Shown here piece by piece: positions 7,702-16,252 of a stretch of 34,482 bases of DNA. Source of the stretch: Flavobacteriales bacterium UBA5939 (GTDB lineage Bacteria; Bacteroidota; Bacteroidia; Flavobacteriales; Schleiferiaceae); contig DJCX01000081.1 of NCBI GenBank assembly GCA_002430755.1, positions 23,148 to 57,629 on the forward strand, given 5' to 3'. A program made the translations under genes and the position numbers. How positions within the stretch are numbered: the stretch's first letter is position 1; every line of letters starts with the position of its first letter. The notes beneath the pieces are model-generated. The model made no database searches. It was not told the DNA's origin and was given only the letters and a program-made list of their open reading frames with translations.

Positions 7702-8266
7702 AATCCATTGCCTCGCCGAACAATGACCGGCGAATTGTTAGGGTATAAGTTACTCTTTCTCGTTGTTCTCTAGCTACAACATTTGCGCCATAGATTTTGA
7801 TCATTCTCTCCACCAAGGCCATGTGCTCATAGCTTGTGCTTAAAGTAAGACGTTGCGAGATTACCTCTGTGATCTTTTTAGAGTTTTCTATGGCCAATCC
7901 TGTACTGCCACCATACGCTGCTATTAAACCTGGTACGCCGAGTTTGGTGCCTCCAAAATAACGGACCACCACACAGGCTATGTTAGTCATTCCCGAGCTC
8001 ACAAGCGAACGAAGTATAGGAGCTCCAGCGGTGTTTCTAGGTTCTCCGTCGTCGTTGGATTTATGAAAGTCAGCCTCTTCGCCTAAAATGAACGCCCAGC
8101 AGTGATGACGCGCATTAGGTTCTTGTTCCTTGATGAAATTGAGCTGACTTTTAAAGCTCTCTTCACTTTTTACCGGAAAGAGATAGGCTTTGAATTTGCT
8201 ACCCTTATCCTTTAACTCTCCCAAAGCAGGCTCATCGATTGTAGAGAAGAAATCAACTGCGCTCAT
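7658..8266 (-). CDS. YigZ/IMPACT family protein
   Basis: A 202-aa protein of the YigZ (UPF0029, IMPACT N-terminal) family, the usual length. Motifs include GSKFKAYLFPV near the start, HHCWAFILG, SNDDGEPRNTAGAPIL (the family's DDGEP.GTAG block) and VVRYFGGTKLGVPGLIAAYG (the YFGG.KLG block). The fold resembles translation factor domains; the eukaryotic homologue IMPACT modulates Gcn2, while the bacterial role is not settled. The open frame extends far upstream, but I place the start at the ATG at 8266, where MSAVDFFSTID begins the family homology. An alternative ATG lies nine bases upstream. It overlaps the ribD stop by 14 bp and the peptidase start by 44 bp. Confidence 0.87.
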   Translation of the reverse strand: MSAVDFFSTIDEPALGELKDKGSKFKAYLFPVKSEESFKSQLNFIKEQEPNARHHCWAFILGEEADFHKSNDDGEPRNTAGAPILRSLVSSGMTNIACVVVRYFGGTKLGVPGLIAAYGGSTGLAIENSKKITEVISQRLTLSTSYEHMALVERMIKIYGANVVAREQRERVTYTLTIRRSLFGEAMDYVKKNHHITVYTNR

Positions 8267-9260
8267 AACGGTCATTTCCCAGTTGAGCAATTGTGGTAAA
8301 TTCAGGTGCTTCAGGAGCATTAACTCCTTCTTCAAGTTGATCCTTTGAAATGTACTTATGAATGCTATCGGCAAGATTAGAATCGATAAAGGATTGTAAT
8401 ATTCTTGCGCCACCTTCAACCAGGATATGATTCAAACCAAGATCTAGCAGCCTGGGTGCCCATTGACCTAAATCTCTGGGGTTACAAGTAATTCCGAAAT
8501 ACCCCTGCGGTAATGAATTGCCGATGATTATTGGCTGAACTTCTAAGCTAGCTAGCCATTCTCTTTGCAAGGGATAGTCTTGGCTAAGTAAAATGATTGG
8601 GGTAGGGCTTTGACCCGACCAATTCCTGGTGGTTAAACTTGGCCGATCGAAACATGCAGTTTTCGAACTAATCAAAATACCGTCGACAGAGCCGCGCAAC
8701 TGATGTGTTCGCAATGCAGCTAATGGCCCGCTTATGCTCAAAGCTTTTTCCTCAGCTGTTCTATTCTTGTCGATATGTCCAGAATTATTCTCAGCCCATT
8801 TCAGCGTGAAATGAGGTCTCTTCTTGGTCATATTGGTCCAAAAGACTTCGTTCAACTGCCTGTATACTTCTGGCGAAGGGGCAAACTCAACCTTGATTCC
8901 GTGGTCCCTAAGATGGGCCACTCCTTTACCGTCAACCTTACTATGAGGATCTCCAGTACCAATAACCACATGAGGAATACCATGAGAAGAGATAAGTTCA
9001 GAGCAAGGTGGTGTCTTGCCGTAATGAGCACAAGGTTCCAGAGAGCAATATAAAATGCTCTGCCTCAGTAAATCATGGTTTTCGACACTTCTAATGGCCA
9101 TGACCTCAGCATGAGGTTCTCCAGCCTTTCTATGGTAACCTTCTCCTATGATTACATCATTGTGAACCACGACTGCACCTACCATAGGATTGGGAGATGT
9201 AGTGCCTCTGCCATAGTTAGCGAGTTGTAGGCAACGTGTGAGAAACTTACTGTGGTCCAT
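8253..9260 (-). CDS. ribD: Riboflavin biosynthesis deaminase/reductase RibD
   Basis: A 335-aa bifunctional enzyme. The N-terminal deaminase (about 1-145) has the zinc site HAE (His50, Glu52) and PCAHYGKTPPC (Cys77, Cys86) and the opening TSPNPMVGAVVV. The C-terminal half (about 150-335) is the dihydrofolate-reductase-like reductase domain, ending with the LNHILVEGGARILQSF block. It performs the deamination and side-chain reduction that follow GTP cyclohydrolase II in riboflavin synthesis. No other rib genes are adjacent. The start is fixed by family alignment and by a consensus promoter only four bases upstream of the ATG, implying a leaderless or nearly leaderless mRNA. It is divergent from prmC. 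Confidence 0.95.
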   Translation of the reverse strand: MDHSKFLTRCLQLANYGRGTTSPNPMVGAVVVHNDVIIGEGYHRKAGEPHAEVMAIRSVENHDLLRQSILYCSLEPCAHYGKTPPCSELISSHGIPHVVIGTGDPHSKVDGKGVAHLRDHGIKVEFAPSPEVYRQLNEVFWTNMTKKRPHFTLKWAENNSGHIDKNRTAEEKALSISGPLAALRTHQLRGSVDGILISSKTACFDRPSLTTRNWSGQSPTPIILLSQDYPLQREWLASLEVQPIIIGNSLPQGYFGITCNPRDLGQWAPRLLDLGLNHILVEGGARILQSFIDSNLADSIHKYISKDQLEEGVNAPEAPEFTTIAQLGNDRYERS

Positions 9261-9264
9261 AGCT

Positions 9265-9294
9265 CAAAGGTAGGAGGCTGTGATGTAATTTCAA
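9265..9294 (-). promoter_or_regulatory. ribD: Consensus Bacteroidota promoter of ribD
   Basis: On the minus strand TTG (complement of 9292-9294), exactly 19 bases, then TACCTTTG (complement of 9265-9272), a full match to TTG-N19-TAnnTTTG. The -7 box ends four bases before the ribD ATG, so transcription should start at or beside the first codon. There is no space for a leader or an FMN riboswitch. Confidence 0.75.
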
Positions 9295-9299
9295 GCCAA

Positions 9300-10139
9300 A
9301 TGTTCACACTCTCTAATTATCAACAACAGGCACAAGATGTACTCGTTCCCATTTATGGGGACAGAGAAGCTTCTGCGATGATTAAACTTTGGTTTGGATC
9401 AAGATTGGATATGTCTCCCATTGATCTGATAATGAGGAGGGAAGAGGAAGTCGCGTTTCCTTCATTCGGGGCCGATTTAGCTCAGCTAAAAGCAAAGACT
9501 CCAGTGCAATTGGTGCTCGGTGAAGCATTTTTCTTCGATCGATTATATCTCGTTAATGAGCATACGTTAATACCACGGCCAGAGACGGAAGAGTTAGTAG
9601 CTGCGATTCTTGAAAGATTTTCTAATAATGACTTAAAAGTTATTGATGTAGGTACAGGCAGCGGCTGCATTGCTGTTTCATTGCAATTAGCAAGGCCTAA
9701 TTGGAGTATTACAGGTGTAGATATTCATCCACAGACCATTGATGCGGCCAAGGCAAATGCAGCAAAGTTTGGGGCTAATGTTAATTTTAGACTCACAGAC
9801 GTACTTGAAGAAACATTGCCGGAGTTTGATCTTCTCGTTTCAAATCCTCCTTATATCCCGGTGAGTGAAGCGCAGGCAATGGATAGCAACGTGGTTGACT
9901 ATGAACCCGATAGAGCATTATTTGTGCCCAACGAAGATGCGCTGCTGTTCTACCGAAGATTGCTTGAATTGGCCAAGAAGAACGAAAAGGATAACCCGGT
10001 TCACGTGGCCTTTGAGATTCATGAGAATTTTGGTGAAGAAATGATTGAACTATGTGCCTCTTTTGGGTTTAAAGAGGTTAACTTATTGCAAGATTTGCAA
10101 GGGAAAGACAGAATGATTTTTGCGCAATATGGGGATTAA
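9300..10139 (+). CDS. prmC: Release factor glutamine methyltransferase PrmC (HemK)
   Basis: A 279-aa enzyme that N5-methylates the glutamine of the GGQ motif in release factors 1 and 2. The N-terminal helical domain (about 1-80) precedes a Rossmann methyltransferase domain. This has TLIPRPETEELV, the SAM-binding motif VIDVGTGSGCIAVSL, and NPPY in LLVSNPPYIPVSE, which grips the target glutamine. The open frame begins upstream at 9252, inside ribD; I choose the ATG at 9300 (MFTLSNYQQQ), which gives the family's normal N terminus and leaves the ribD promoter free. The stop overlaps the ligA start by 11 bases, so prmC-ligA-DUF6913-dapA looks like one operon. Confidence 0.93.
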   Translation: MFTLSNYQQQAQDVLVPIYGDREASAMIKLWFGSRLDMSPIDLIMRREEEVAFPSFGADLAQLKAKTPVQLVLGEAFFFDRLYLVNEHTLIPRPETEELVAAILERFSNNDLKVIDVGTGSGCIAVSLQLARPNWSITGVDIHPQTIDAAKANAAKFGANVNFRLTDVLEETLPEFDLLVSNPPYIPVSEAQAMDSNVVDYEPDRALFVPNEDALLFYRRLLELAKKNEKDNPVHVAFEIHENFGEEMIELCASFGFKEVNLLQDLQGKDRMIFAQYGD

Positions 10140-12135
10140 CGAAAAGATAGAAGCACTACGGAATGAACTGCATGAGCACAACCGCAGATACTATATCGAA
10201 GATGCTCCAGTGATTTCTGATTATGAGTTCGATATGCTCTTAAAGGAATTAGAAACCCTTGAGGCTGCTCATCCAGAATATACTGACCCAAATAGTCCAA
10301 GTGTTCGAGTAGGTGGAGGCATTATCAAAAGCTTTAATACTGTGCAGCACCGCTATTCCATGTTGTCTTTGAGTAATTCCTATTCTCTTGAAGAGATCCA
10401 AGAATGGATCACGAGAGTTCAGAAAAGTGCACCAGATGCCAGCTTTGTATGTGAATTAAAATACGACGGTGTGGCTATCGGTATACGTTACGAAAATGGC
10501 GTTCTGGTTCAAGCGGTCACTCGAGGAGACGGCACCCAAGGTGACGATATTACCGCCAACGTAAGAACCATACGAAGCATCCCGTTAAAATTGACCGGTG
10601 AATTCCCGGAAGGTTTTGAGATACGCGGTGAAATCGTAATGCCGCATGCTGCGTTCAATAGCCTCAATGATAAAAGAACCGCTGCAGGTTTGACAACGTT
10701 TGCCAATCCTCGAAATTGTGCCTCTGGTACGCTCAAATTACAGGATAGCAGTGAGGTAGCCTCAAGAGGTCTCGATGCTTATCTGTATTACGTCTTGCCA
10801 GAAGGAGTAGTAAATCCCTCTCATGCAGGTGCTATCCGAGCAGCTGGTTGTATGGGCTTCAAAGTTCCTTTAGAAAAGAATCGATTCATTGAAGAATGCG
10901 AAAGTATCGATCAAATCATGGACTTCATTGGCCATTGGGATACTGCTCGAAAGGACTTGCCGTTCGATATTGACGGTATTGTCATCAAGGTGGATAGCTA
11001 CGCTGCGCAAGAAGAACTTGGTTTTACTGCTAAATCTCCACGATGGGCAACCGCATATAAATTCAAGGCCGAACGAGTGAGCACGGTCTTAAACGAGGTC
11101 ACTTATCAGGTCGGCAGAACTGGTGCGATTACACCTGTGGCAAACCTAGAGCCGGTTTGGCTCGGCGGCACAACCGTAAAACGAGCTTCTTTGCACAATA
11201 GCGATCAGATTGAACTCTTAAATCTTTATCTCGGGGATAGCGTTTTTGTAGAAAAAGGAGGGGAGATCATCCCTAAAGTTGTAGGTGTCGATCTGGATAA
11301 AAGAGCTGCGGATGCTGTGGAAGTCATTTTCATCGAAGAATGTCCCGAATGTGGTACTTCATTAGTTCGGAAGGAAGGAGAAGCACAGCATTACTGTCCT
11401 AATACTGAAAGTTGTCCGCCACAGGTCAGTGGTAGAATCGAACATTACATCAGTAGAAAGGCCATGGATATCGCGGGTATGGGTAGTGAAACCGTCCAAC
11501 TCTTTGTAGAGAAAGGTCTCATAAGACACCCTGGAGATTTATATTCCTTAACCTTTGATCAGCTCATTGAGCTTGAAGGCTTCAAGGATAAGAGCGTCCA
11601 AAATATTCTTGACGGGATTCTACAGAGCAAGGAAGTTCCTTTTGAACGCGTACTTTTTGGCTTAGGAATCAGACACGTTGGAGCCACAGTGGCGAAAAAG
11701 CTAGCCAAGCACTTCGGTTCTATGTTTGCCTTAGCAGAGGCCTCCATAGAAGACATCACTACCGTAGATTCTATGGGTGAGGTTATTGCACGTGAAGTTC
11801 ACGGCTATTTCAGATCTGAGAAAAATGCGATAGTTCTCGATGCACTCGTAGATGCTGGTGTGCAAATGGAAATGATACAAACTGAGGAAAGTTTTACTGA
11901 GAGTCCAATCACTGGGGCGAAGATTGTAGTCTCAGGGGTGTTCGAGCGATTCTCTCGCAATGAATTAAAGGACACCATTGAGAAATACGGTGGTCAAAAT
12001 GTAGGTTCCATTAGTGGTAAAACAAATTATGTGGTTGCCGGTGAAGGTATGGGACCGTCGAAATTGAAGAAGGCGGAGTCTTTGGGGGTGCCGATTTTAA
12101 GTGAGCAAGATTTTATTGAGTTACTAGGCCTATGA
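10129..12135 (+). CDS. ligA: NAD-dependent DNA ligase LigA
   Basis: A 668-aa complete LigA starting at MGINEKIEAL. Domain Ia opens with the HNRRYY NMN-binding residues. The adenylation domain follows with catalytic Lys111 in LKYDG, then the OB fold (about 315-395). Next comes a four-Cys zinc finger (CPECGTS...YCPNTESCP, about 405-430), helix-hairpin-helix repeats (to about 580) and a C-terminal BRCT domain (about 590-668). It seals nicks during replication and repair using NAD. An in-frame TTG nine bases upstream is possible, but the ATG at 10129 gives the standard N terminus. Its stop overlaps the next start as ATGA. Confidence 0.97.
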   Translation: MGINEKIEALRNELHEHNRRYYIEDAPVISDYEFDMLLKELETLEAAHPEYTDPNSPSVRVGGGIIKSFNTVQHRYSMLSLSNSYSLEEIQEWITRVQKSAPDASFVCELKYDGVAIGIRYENGVLVQAVTRGDGTQGDDITANVRTIRSIPLKLTGEFPEGFEIRGEIVMPHAAFNSLNDKRTAAGLTTFANPRNCASGTLKLQDSSEVASRGLDAYLYYVLPEGVVNPSHAGAIRAAGCMGFKVPLEKNRFIEECESIDQIMDFIGHWDTARKDLPFDIDGIVIKVDSYAAQEELGFTAKSPRWATAYKFKAERVSTVLNEVTYQVGRTGAITPVANLEPVWLGGTTVKRASLHNSDQIELLNLYLGDSVFVEKGGEIIPKVVGVDLDKRAADAVEVIFIEECPECGTSLVRKEGEAQHYCPNTESCPPQVSGRIEHYISRKAMDIAGMGSETVQLFVEKGLIRHPGDLYSLTFDQLIELEGFKDKSVQNILDGILQSKEVPFERVLFGLGIRHVGATVAKKLAKHFGSMFALAEASIEDITTVDSMGEVIAREVHGYFRSEKNAIVLDALVDAGVQMEMIQTEESFTESPITGAKIVVSGVFERFSRNELKDTIEKYGGQNVGSISGKTNYVVAGEGMGPSKLKKAESLGVPILSEQDFIELLGL

Positions 12136-12596
12136 AATTCCTAAAAAACCATTATCGCAAACAGCTTATTAAGGCTGCTCAACCCAGTACAAATGTTCCC
12201 TTAGATACGAATGCTTCGGTTACTGTCATTCATAGTACCGAGAAAGAATTGGTCACGGTCAAGAGGTATTTTAAGAGAGCTCAAGGAGTTCGCTGGATCA
12301 AAGAAAAACGAAATAAGGAACAGGCTGTGAATAGTAGTGTGTTGTACCTTAATGACATCAATTTACGCGGCGAACCTGCCATTGCCTTACCGATGATGAC
12401 TGAAAACAAACACTTTATATTGAATTTGTGCAATGATGATGTTTTAGGTTGGTATTGGTATGCTAGGAAGTATGCTCTTCGCGTAGATTTGCAGGGAACC
12501 TATAATAATGCAGATTTCACTGTCGATGGCAACCACTCTTTGGAGCAAAAGCTAGAGACATTGGTGAATTACTTAAAAATAATCAACCATGGATAG
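12132..12596 (+). CDS. DUF6913-type conserved protein of unknown function
   Basis: A 154-aa soluble protein with no signal peptide or membrane segment. I recognise it as the small flavobacterial family (DUF6913) that typically lies between ligA and dapA; no biochemical function is known to me. Visible features are a basic N terminus (FLKNHYRKQLIKAA), LYLNDINLRGEPAIALPMM in the centre and a C-terminal amphipathic helix (EQKLETLVNYLKII). There are no cysteine clusters, P-loops or obvious catalytic triads. It overlaps ligA by four bases (ATGA) and dapA by eight, so it is tightly cotranslated with both. A role in cell-wall or lysine metabolism could only be guessed from position. Confidence 0.8.
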   Translation: MKFLKNHYRKQLIKAAQPSTNVPLDTNASVTVIHSTEKELVTVKRYFKRAQGVRWIKEKRNKEQAVNSSVLYLNDINLRGEPAIALPMMTENKHFILNLCNDDVLGWYWYARKYALRVDLQGTYNNADFTVDGNHSLEQKLETLVNYLKIINHG

Positions 12597-13479
12597 AGGA
12601 GTACCGAAAGGAGTAGGGGTTGCTTTAATAACACCCTTTCACAACGATGGCTCTATTGATTTCAACGGCCTAGATAGACTACTTGAACATTGTATTAAAG
12701 GTGGAGTGGACTATTTCGTGGTCAATGGAACTACTGCGGAAAATCCAACGCTGAGTAAGGAGGAGCGATATGAAGTATTAGATTTCGTTCTAGAAAAGAA
12801 TACCAATCGTTTACCTGTGATTTTTGGTATTGGCGGAAATAACACCATGGCCGTTGCGCAAGAAATGTCAGCCTTCAATGTTGACGGTGTGAGCGCGTTG
12901 CTAAGTGCGAGCCCCTACTACAATAAGCCTACTCAAGAAGGAATTTACCAGCACTACAAGGCGTTAAGCGAAGCTTCTAGTTTGCCAGTAATCCTTTACA
13001 ATGTACCCGGAAGAACAAGCTCGAATATCTCTGCAGAAACTACGCTGCGTCTTGCTGCTGACTTTGAAAATATTGTAGCCATTAAAGAAGCTAGTGGAAA
13101 TTTAGATCAGATCACTGAACTTGTTTTAGGGCGTCCAGAAGGTTTTAAAATCATCTCTGGTGACGACAATTTGACGTTTGCTATGTTAGGTTTAGGTTGT
13201 GACGGTGTAATTTCCGTAAGCGGTCAAGGGGTGCCAGAAGTATTCTGTAAGGTTTACGATGAATCTGTTCAAGGCAATTGGTCTGCATCAAAAGAGGTAC
13301 ATCTATCACTATTTCATCTAACGAATCTTCTTTTTGCGGAAGGTAACCCTGCTGGTATTAAAGCAGTATTAGAATTACGAGGTATTTGTAATAATCATGT
13401 CAGATTACCATTGGTTTCTGCGACAAATAGATTAATACAGGAGTTAACATCAGAATTGAACAGCCTTAACTTGTTATAA
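12589..13479 (+). CDS. dapA: 4-hydroxy-tetrahydrodipicolinate synthase
   Basis: A 296-aa TIM-barrel enzyme, full family length. It condenses pyruvate with aspartate semialdehyde in the diaminopimelate/lysine pathway. The Schiff-base lysine is Lys166 in NIVAIKEASG, Tyr137 lies in LYNVPGRTS, and the pyruvate loop reads NGTTAENPTLS, where the more common form is GTTGE. Alternatives in the same superfamily (N-acetylneuraminate lyase, KDG aldolase) are less likely given YNVPGRT and the gene order. It ends the prmC-ligA-DUF6913-dapA operon and is followed within 30 bp by a strong terminator. Confidence 0.94.
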   Translation: MDRGVPKGVGVALITPFHNDGSIDFNGLDRLLEHCIKGGVDYFVVNGTTAENPTLSKEERYEVLDFVLEKNTNRLPVIFGIGGNNTMAVAQEMSAFNVDGVSALLSASPYYNKPTQEGIYQHYKALSEASSLPVILYNVPGRTSSNISAETTLRLAADFENIVAIKEASGNLDQITELVLGRPEGFKIISGDDNLTFAMLGLGCDGVISVSGQGVPEVFCKVYDESVQGNWSASKEVHLSLFHLTNLLFAEGNPAGIKAVLELRGICNNHVRLPLVSATNRLIQELTSELNSLNLL

Positions 13480-13505
13480 ACACTAACTCTAAGAAATTAT
13501 AACAC

Positions 13506-13546
13506 AAGGCTAACGAGTAGTTAATGAACTACTTGTTAGCCTTTTT
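13506..13546 (+). terminator. Rho-independent terminator after dapA
   Basis: AAGGCTAACGAGTAGTT (13506-13522) pairs with AACTACTTGTTAGCCTT (13527-13543) across a four-base AATG loop, a 17-bp stem with a single G-T wobble. A T-run (13542-13546) follows. It closes the prmC-dapA operon and separates it from the LpxH-like gene. The A-rich left flank is short, so activity on the opposite strand is less likely. Confidence 0.92.
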
Positions 13547-13572
13547 CATTTTATGCTTCAAAAACGTCGAAG

Positions 13573-14421
13573 ATGAGAATTAGAAGAAAGTTAGATGTTT
13601 GCGTATTAAGTGACATTCATTTAGGAACCTACGGATGCCATGCTAAAGAACTCAATTCATATCTCCATTCTATTGAACCCAAAGTACTCGTTCTTAATGG
13701 GGATATCATTGACATATGGAATTTCAGAAAATCATATTTTCCTAAGGAACACTTAAAAGTGATCCGTCGACTTTTAAAGATGGCAAGTAAGGGAACGAAG
13801 ATTCATTATATCACGGGTAATCATGATGAAGCTCTGCGAAGATTTACCGATTGGCAACTAGGTAATATTTATCTTCGAAATCACCTCGTTCTAAAGCTAG
13901 ATGGGAAAAAACTCTGGTTCTTCCACGGTGATATTTTTGATCACAGCATACATCAAGCCAAGTTTATAGCAAAAATGGGGGGCTGGGGCTACGACCTTCT
14001 AATAGTGATGAATCGCTGGCTGAATAAGATTTTAAAAAAGTTAGGTCGTGAAAAGTATAGCCTATCTAAGCGAATCAAAAACAGTGTTAAAGGAGCCGTT
14101 AAGTTCATCGGAGATTTCGAGAGAGTAGCTAGCGAATTGGCGATAGAAAAGAAATACGATTACGTTGTGTGCGGTCATATCCATCAGCCAATTATGAGAG
14201 AAGTTAAAACGAACAAAGGTTCCGTAAAATACATGAATTCAGGTGATTGGGTAGAAAATTGCACTGCCTTAGAGTACCACGGAGGTATATGGCGCTTACA
14301 TCAGCATGATTTTCTTTCTACCCCAAAGAATGGGGTTCCGGAACAAGATGACGAGGAACGCACTCATTTATCGCCGAAAGAGCTAATTTCGAAACTTACT
14401 GAGGAATTTCTGAATAGCTAA
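13573..14421 (+). CDS. UDP-2,3-diacylglucosamine diphosphatase-like metallophosphoesterase (LpxH family)
   Basis: A 282-aa calcineurin-like phosphoesterase with a complete dinuclear metal site: SDIHLG (Asp14, His16), NGDIID (Asp44), TGNHDE (Asn83, His84), HGD (His118) and GHIHQP (His202, His204). The helical insert with basic residues between about 125 and 180 and overall similarity point to the LpxH group, which cleaves UDP-2,3-diacylglucosamine to lipid X in lipid A synthesis at the inner membrane. LpxH of proteobacteria is about 240 aa; the extra length here is mostly a C-terminal tail. The start follows the dapA terminator. The next gene begins one base after the stop, linking it to a glycosyltransferase of envelope type. 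Confidence 0.8.
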   Translation: MRIRRKLDVCVLSDIHLGTYGCHAKELNSYLHSIEPKVLVLNGDIIDIWNFRKSYFPKEHLKVIRRLLKMASKGTKIHYITGNHDEALRRFTDWQLGNIYLRNHLVLKLDGKKLWFFHGDIFDHSIHQAKFIAKMGGWGYDLLIVMNRWLNKILKKLGREKYSLSKRIKNSVKGAVKFIGDFERVASELAIEKKYDYVVCGHIHQPIMREVKTNKGSVKYMNSGDWVENCTALEYHGGIWRLHQHDFLSTPKNGVPEQDDEERTHLSPKELISKLTEEFLNS

Positions 14422-14422
14422 T

Positions 14423-15448
14423 TTGAAGATACTTTACGCATTTCAAGGAACTGGTAATGGCCATGTGGCCCGGGCGAGAGATTTAGTCCCTCGGTTGCAT
14501 GCTCACGCAGAAGTAGATGTACTTGTTTCAGGAACTCAGAGCGACCTGAATTTAGGTTTCAACATAAAATATCGCTCTTACGGACTTACGATGGTCTATG
14601 ATTCGAAAGGGGCTGTAAGTTACTGGCGCAGTATTTTAAAGAATAAGCCGCTTCGATTCATAAGGGATGTTCTTTCCCTTCCAGTCAAGGAATATGATGC
14701 AGTATTCATAGACTTTGAGGCCGTTGCTTCTTATGCTTGTTTATTGCGAAGAGTTCCGTCATTACAAATAAGTCATCAAGCTGCCTTTTGGACTAAGAAT
14801 ACTCCTCGTCCCCCAAAACGAGTTTGGCACTGGGAATGGGTGATGTCGAACATGTCCCCATCGAAATATGCCATTGGATTTCACTTTGAAAACTATGATA
14901 CATTCATACTTCCACCCATCATTAGGAAGGAAATCCGGAAACTAGAATTAGAGGATAGAGGACATTATACGATTTACTTGCCTTCCTATTCAGCAGAGGA
15001 AATTGTAGCTTTTACGGCCCAATTCCCAAACGAACGTTTTGAAGTGTTTTCTCGAGTAGAGAAACAGTACTCTACTGATAACACGATTGTTAAGCCAGTC
15101 GGAGTTGAAGGCTATCTTGAGAGTTTTAAAACCTGTACCGGTCTTATTTGCGGCGCTGGCTTCGAAGCACCTTCCGAGGCCTTATACTGCGGCAAAAAAC
15201 TACTGATTAGCCCGATTAACGGACAATATGAACAAGCCTCTAACGCAGTTGCAGCGTCACTAATCGGTGTTGAAGTATTTGATTCTTTGGACATAAATGG
15301 CAAGGCCATTTGGCAAGAATTCTTAAACAGTACACATCGGAATAAGATTGATTTTCCTGATTACGCAGATGTACTAGTTGAACAGCTGATTAGCAATGTA
15401 GAAAAGGGTAGGGATTATGATGATATTTCCTCTTTACAAGTTTGGTAA
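14423..15448 (+). CDS. GT-B (GT28/MurG-like) glycosyltransferase family protein
   Basis: A 341-aa protein beginning KILYAFQGTGNGHVARARDL after a TTG start codon; the GxGNGHxxRA opening is the glycine-rich loop of MurG/GT28-like GT-B enzymes. The second domain carries LICGAGFEAPSEALYCGKKLLISP, the family's nucleotide-sugar-binding region, then NGQYEQASNA. It probably transfers a sugar to a lipid or envelope acceptor on the cytoplasmic face; donor and acceptor cannot be deduced. No ATG lies near a sensible N terminus, and the TTG one base after the LpxH-like stop gives the exact family start, so TTG is chosen. Coupling to an LpxH-like gene suggests an envelope glycolipid role. Confidence 0.8.
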   Translation: MKILYAFQGTGNGHVARARDLVPRLHAHAEVDVLVSGTQSDLNLGFNIKYRSYGLTMVYDSKGAVSYWRSILKNKPLRFIRDVLSLPVKEYDAVFIDFEAVASYACLLRRVPSLQISHQAAFWTKNTPRPPKRVWHWEWVMSNMSPSKYAIGFHFENYDTFILPPIIRKEIRKLELEDRGHYTIYLPSYSAEEIVAFTAQFPNERFEVFSRVEKQYSTDNTIVKPVGVEGYLESFKTCTGLICGAGFEAPSEALYCGKKLLISPINGQYEQASNAVAASLIGVEVFDSLDINGKAIWQEFLNSTHRNKIDFPDYADVLVEQLISNVEKGRDYDDISSLQVW

Positions 15449-15454
15449 ATACCT

Positions 15455-15462
15455 TACCTTTG
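15455..15462 (+). promoter_or_regulatory. bamD: Bacteroidota -7 box of the bamD operon
   Basis: TACCTTTG matches TAnnTTTG exactly and ends seven bases before the bamD ATG. At the expected -33 position (15433-15435) the sequence is TTT, not TTG, a partial match. Transcription from here would give almost no leader. It fits the change from the LpxH-glycosyltransferase pair to the bamD-recN run. Confidence 0.6.
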
Positions 15463-15469
15463 CCCGTCA

Positions 15470-16237
15470 ATGATGGGAAAGAAATTCTTTACATATATAC
15501 TCCTTGCCGTGATGGCAACTTCATGTGGTGAGTACCAAGAAGTGCTAAAAAGCAAGGATTTAGATTTTAAATTCGGAAAAGCTGTAGAATACTACGAGGC
15601 TGGTGAATACAACAAAGCGTATCCAATATTTGATGAATTAATTACGCTGTATCGTGGTACTGAAAAGGCGCAAGAAGTTTATTTTTATTACGCTAATACG
15701 TTGTACCTGCAGAAGGATTACATCTTAGCCGGCTATCACTTCAAGAATTTCTACAAAACCTTTCCTCAAAACGAGCAAGCGGATCAAGCTGCATACCTTA
15801 CAGCCTACTGCTACTATTTAGAAGCGCCAACACATAGCCTAGATCAAGCATACACCTTTAAAGCAATTAATGAATTGCAGTTATTCATCAATACACATCC
15901 TGGTTCGGATAAAATTGACTTGTGTAACGAGTACATGGAAGATCTTCGTGGTCGCCTAGAACTAAAAAGCTACGAAATCGCAAAACAGTATTACAAGACG
16001 AGAAAATACAAGGCAGCTATGACTGCATTCACTACTACCTTGAGTGAATACCCAGATACACCATATCGCGAAGAAGCTATGTATCTTAAAGCAAAGGCTG
16101 CTTTTAAGCTAGCTGAGAACAGTGTCGCTGAGCTTCAAGAAGAGCGCTTTATTGAAGCGAATACTGCATTGAATGACCTTGAGGAGATTTACCCAGAAAG
16201 TGAATACCTCCCAGAATTACGTAAATTGACTAAATAA
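15470..16237 (+). CDS. bamD: Outer membrane assembly lipoprotein BamD
   Basis: A 255-aa lipoprotein. The signal peptide ends in the lipobox ATSC with lipidated Cys19 (Cys18 if the second of two tandem ATGs is used). The mature part is built of TPR-like helical repeats, e.g. AVEYYEAGEYNKAYPIFDEL and AAMTAFTTTLSEYPDT, across about 30-250, the normal BamD architecture. BamD is the essential partner of BamA in inserting beta-barrel proteins into the outer membrane. It heads a run with rpoZ 15 bp downstream, then coaBC, porD and recN, a familiar flavobacterial order. Confidence 0.92.
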   Translation: MMGKKFFTYILLAVMATSCGEYQEVLKSKDLDFKFGKAVEYYEAGEYNKAYPIFDELITLYRGTEKAQEVYFYYANTLYLQKDYILAGYHFKNFYKTFPQNEQADQAAYLTAYCYYLEAPTHSLDQAYTFKAINELQLFINTHPGSDKIDLCNEYMEDLRGRLELKSYEIAKQYYKTRKYKAAMTAFTTTLSEYPDTPYREEAMYLKAKAAFKLAENSVAELQEERFIEANTALNDLEEIYPESEYLPELRKLTK

Positions 16238-16252
16238 ATCATCCCGAAGCAC

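Noticed and set aside
9261..9299. FMN riboswitch upstream of ribD
   Set aside because: The ribD-prmC gap is only 39 bp and holds a promoter ending four bases before the ATG; there is no room.
12589..13479. N-acetylneuraminate lyase or KDG aldolase instead of DapA
   Set aside because: YNVPGRT and the ligA-DUF6913-dapA order favour DapA; the GTTAEN variant alone is not enough to change the call.
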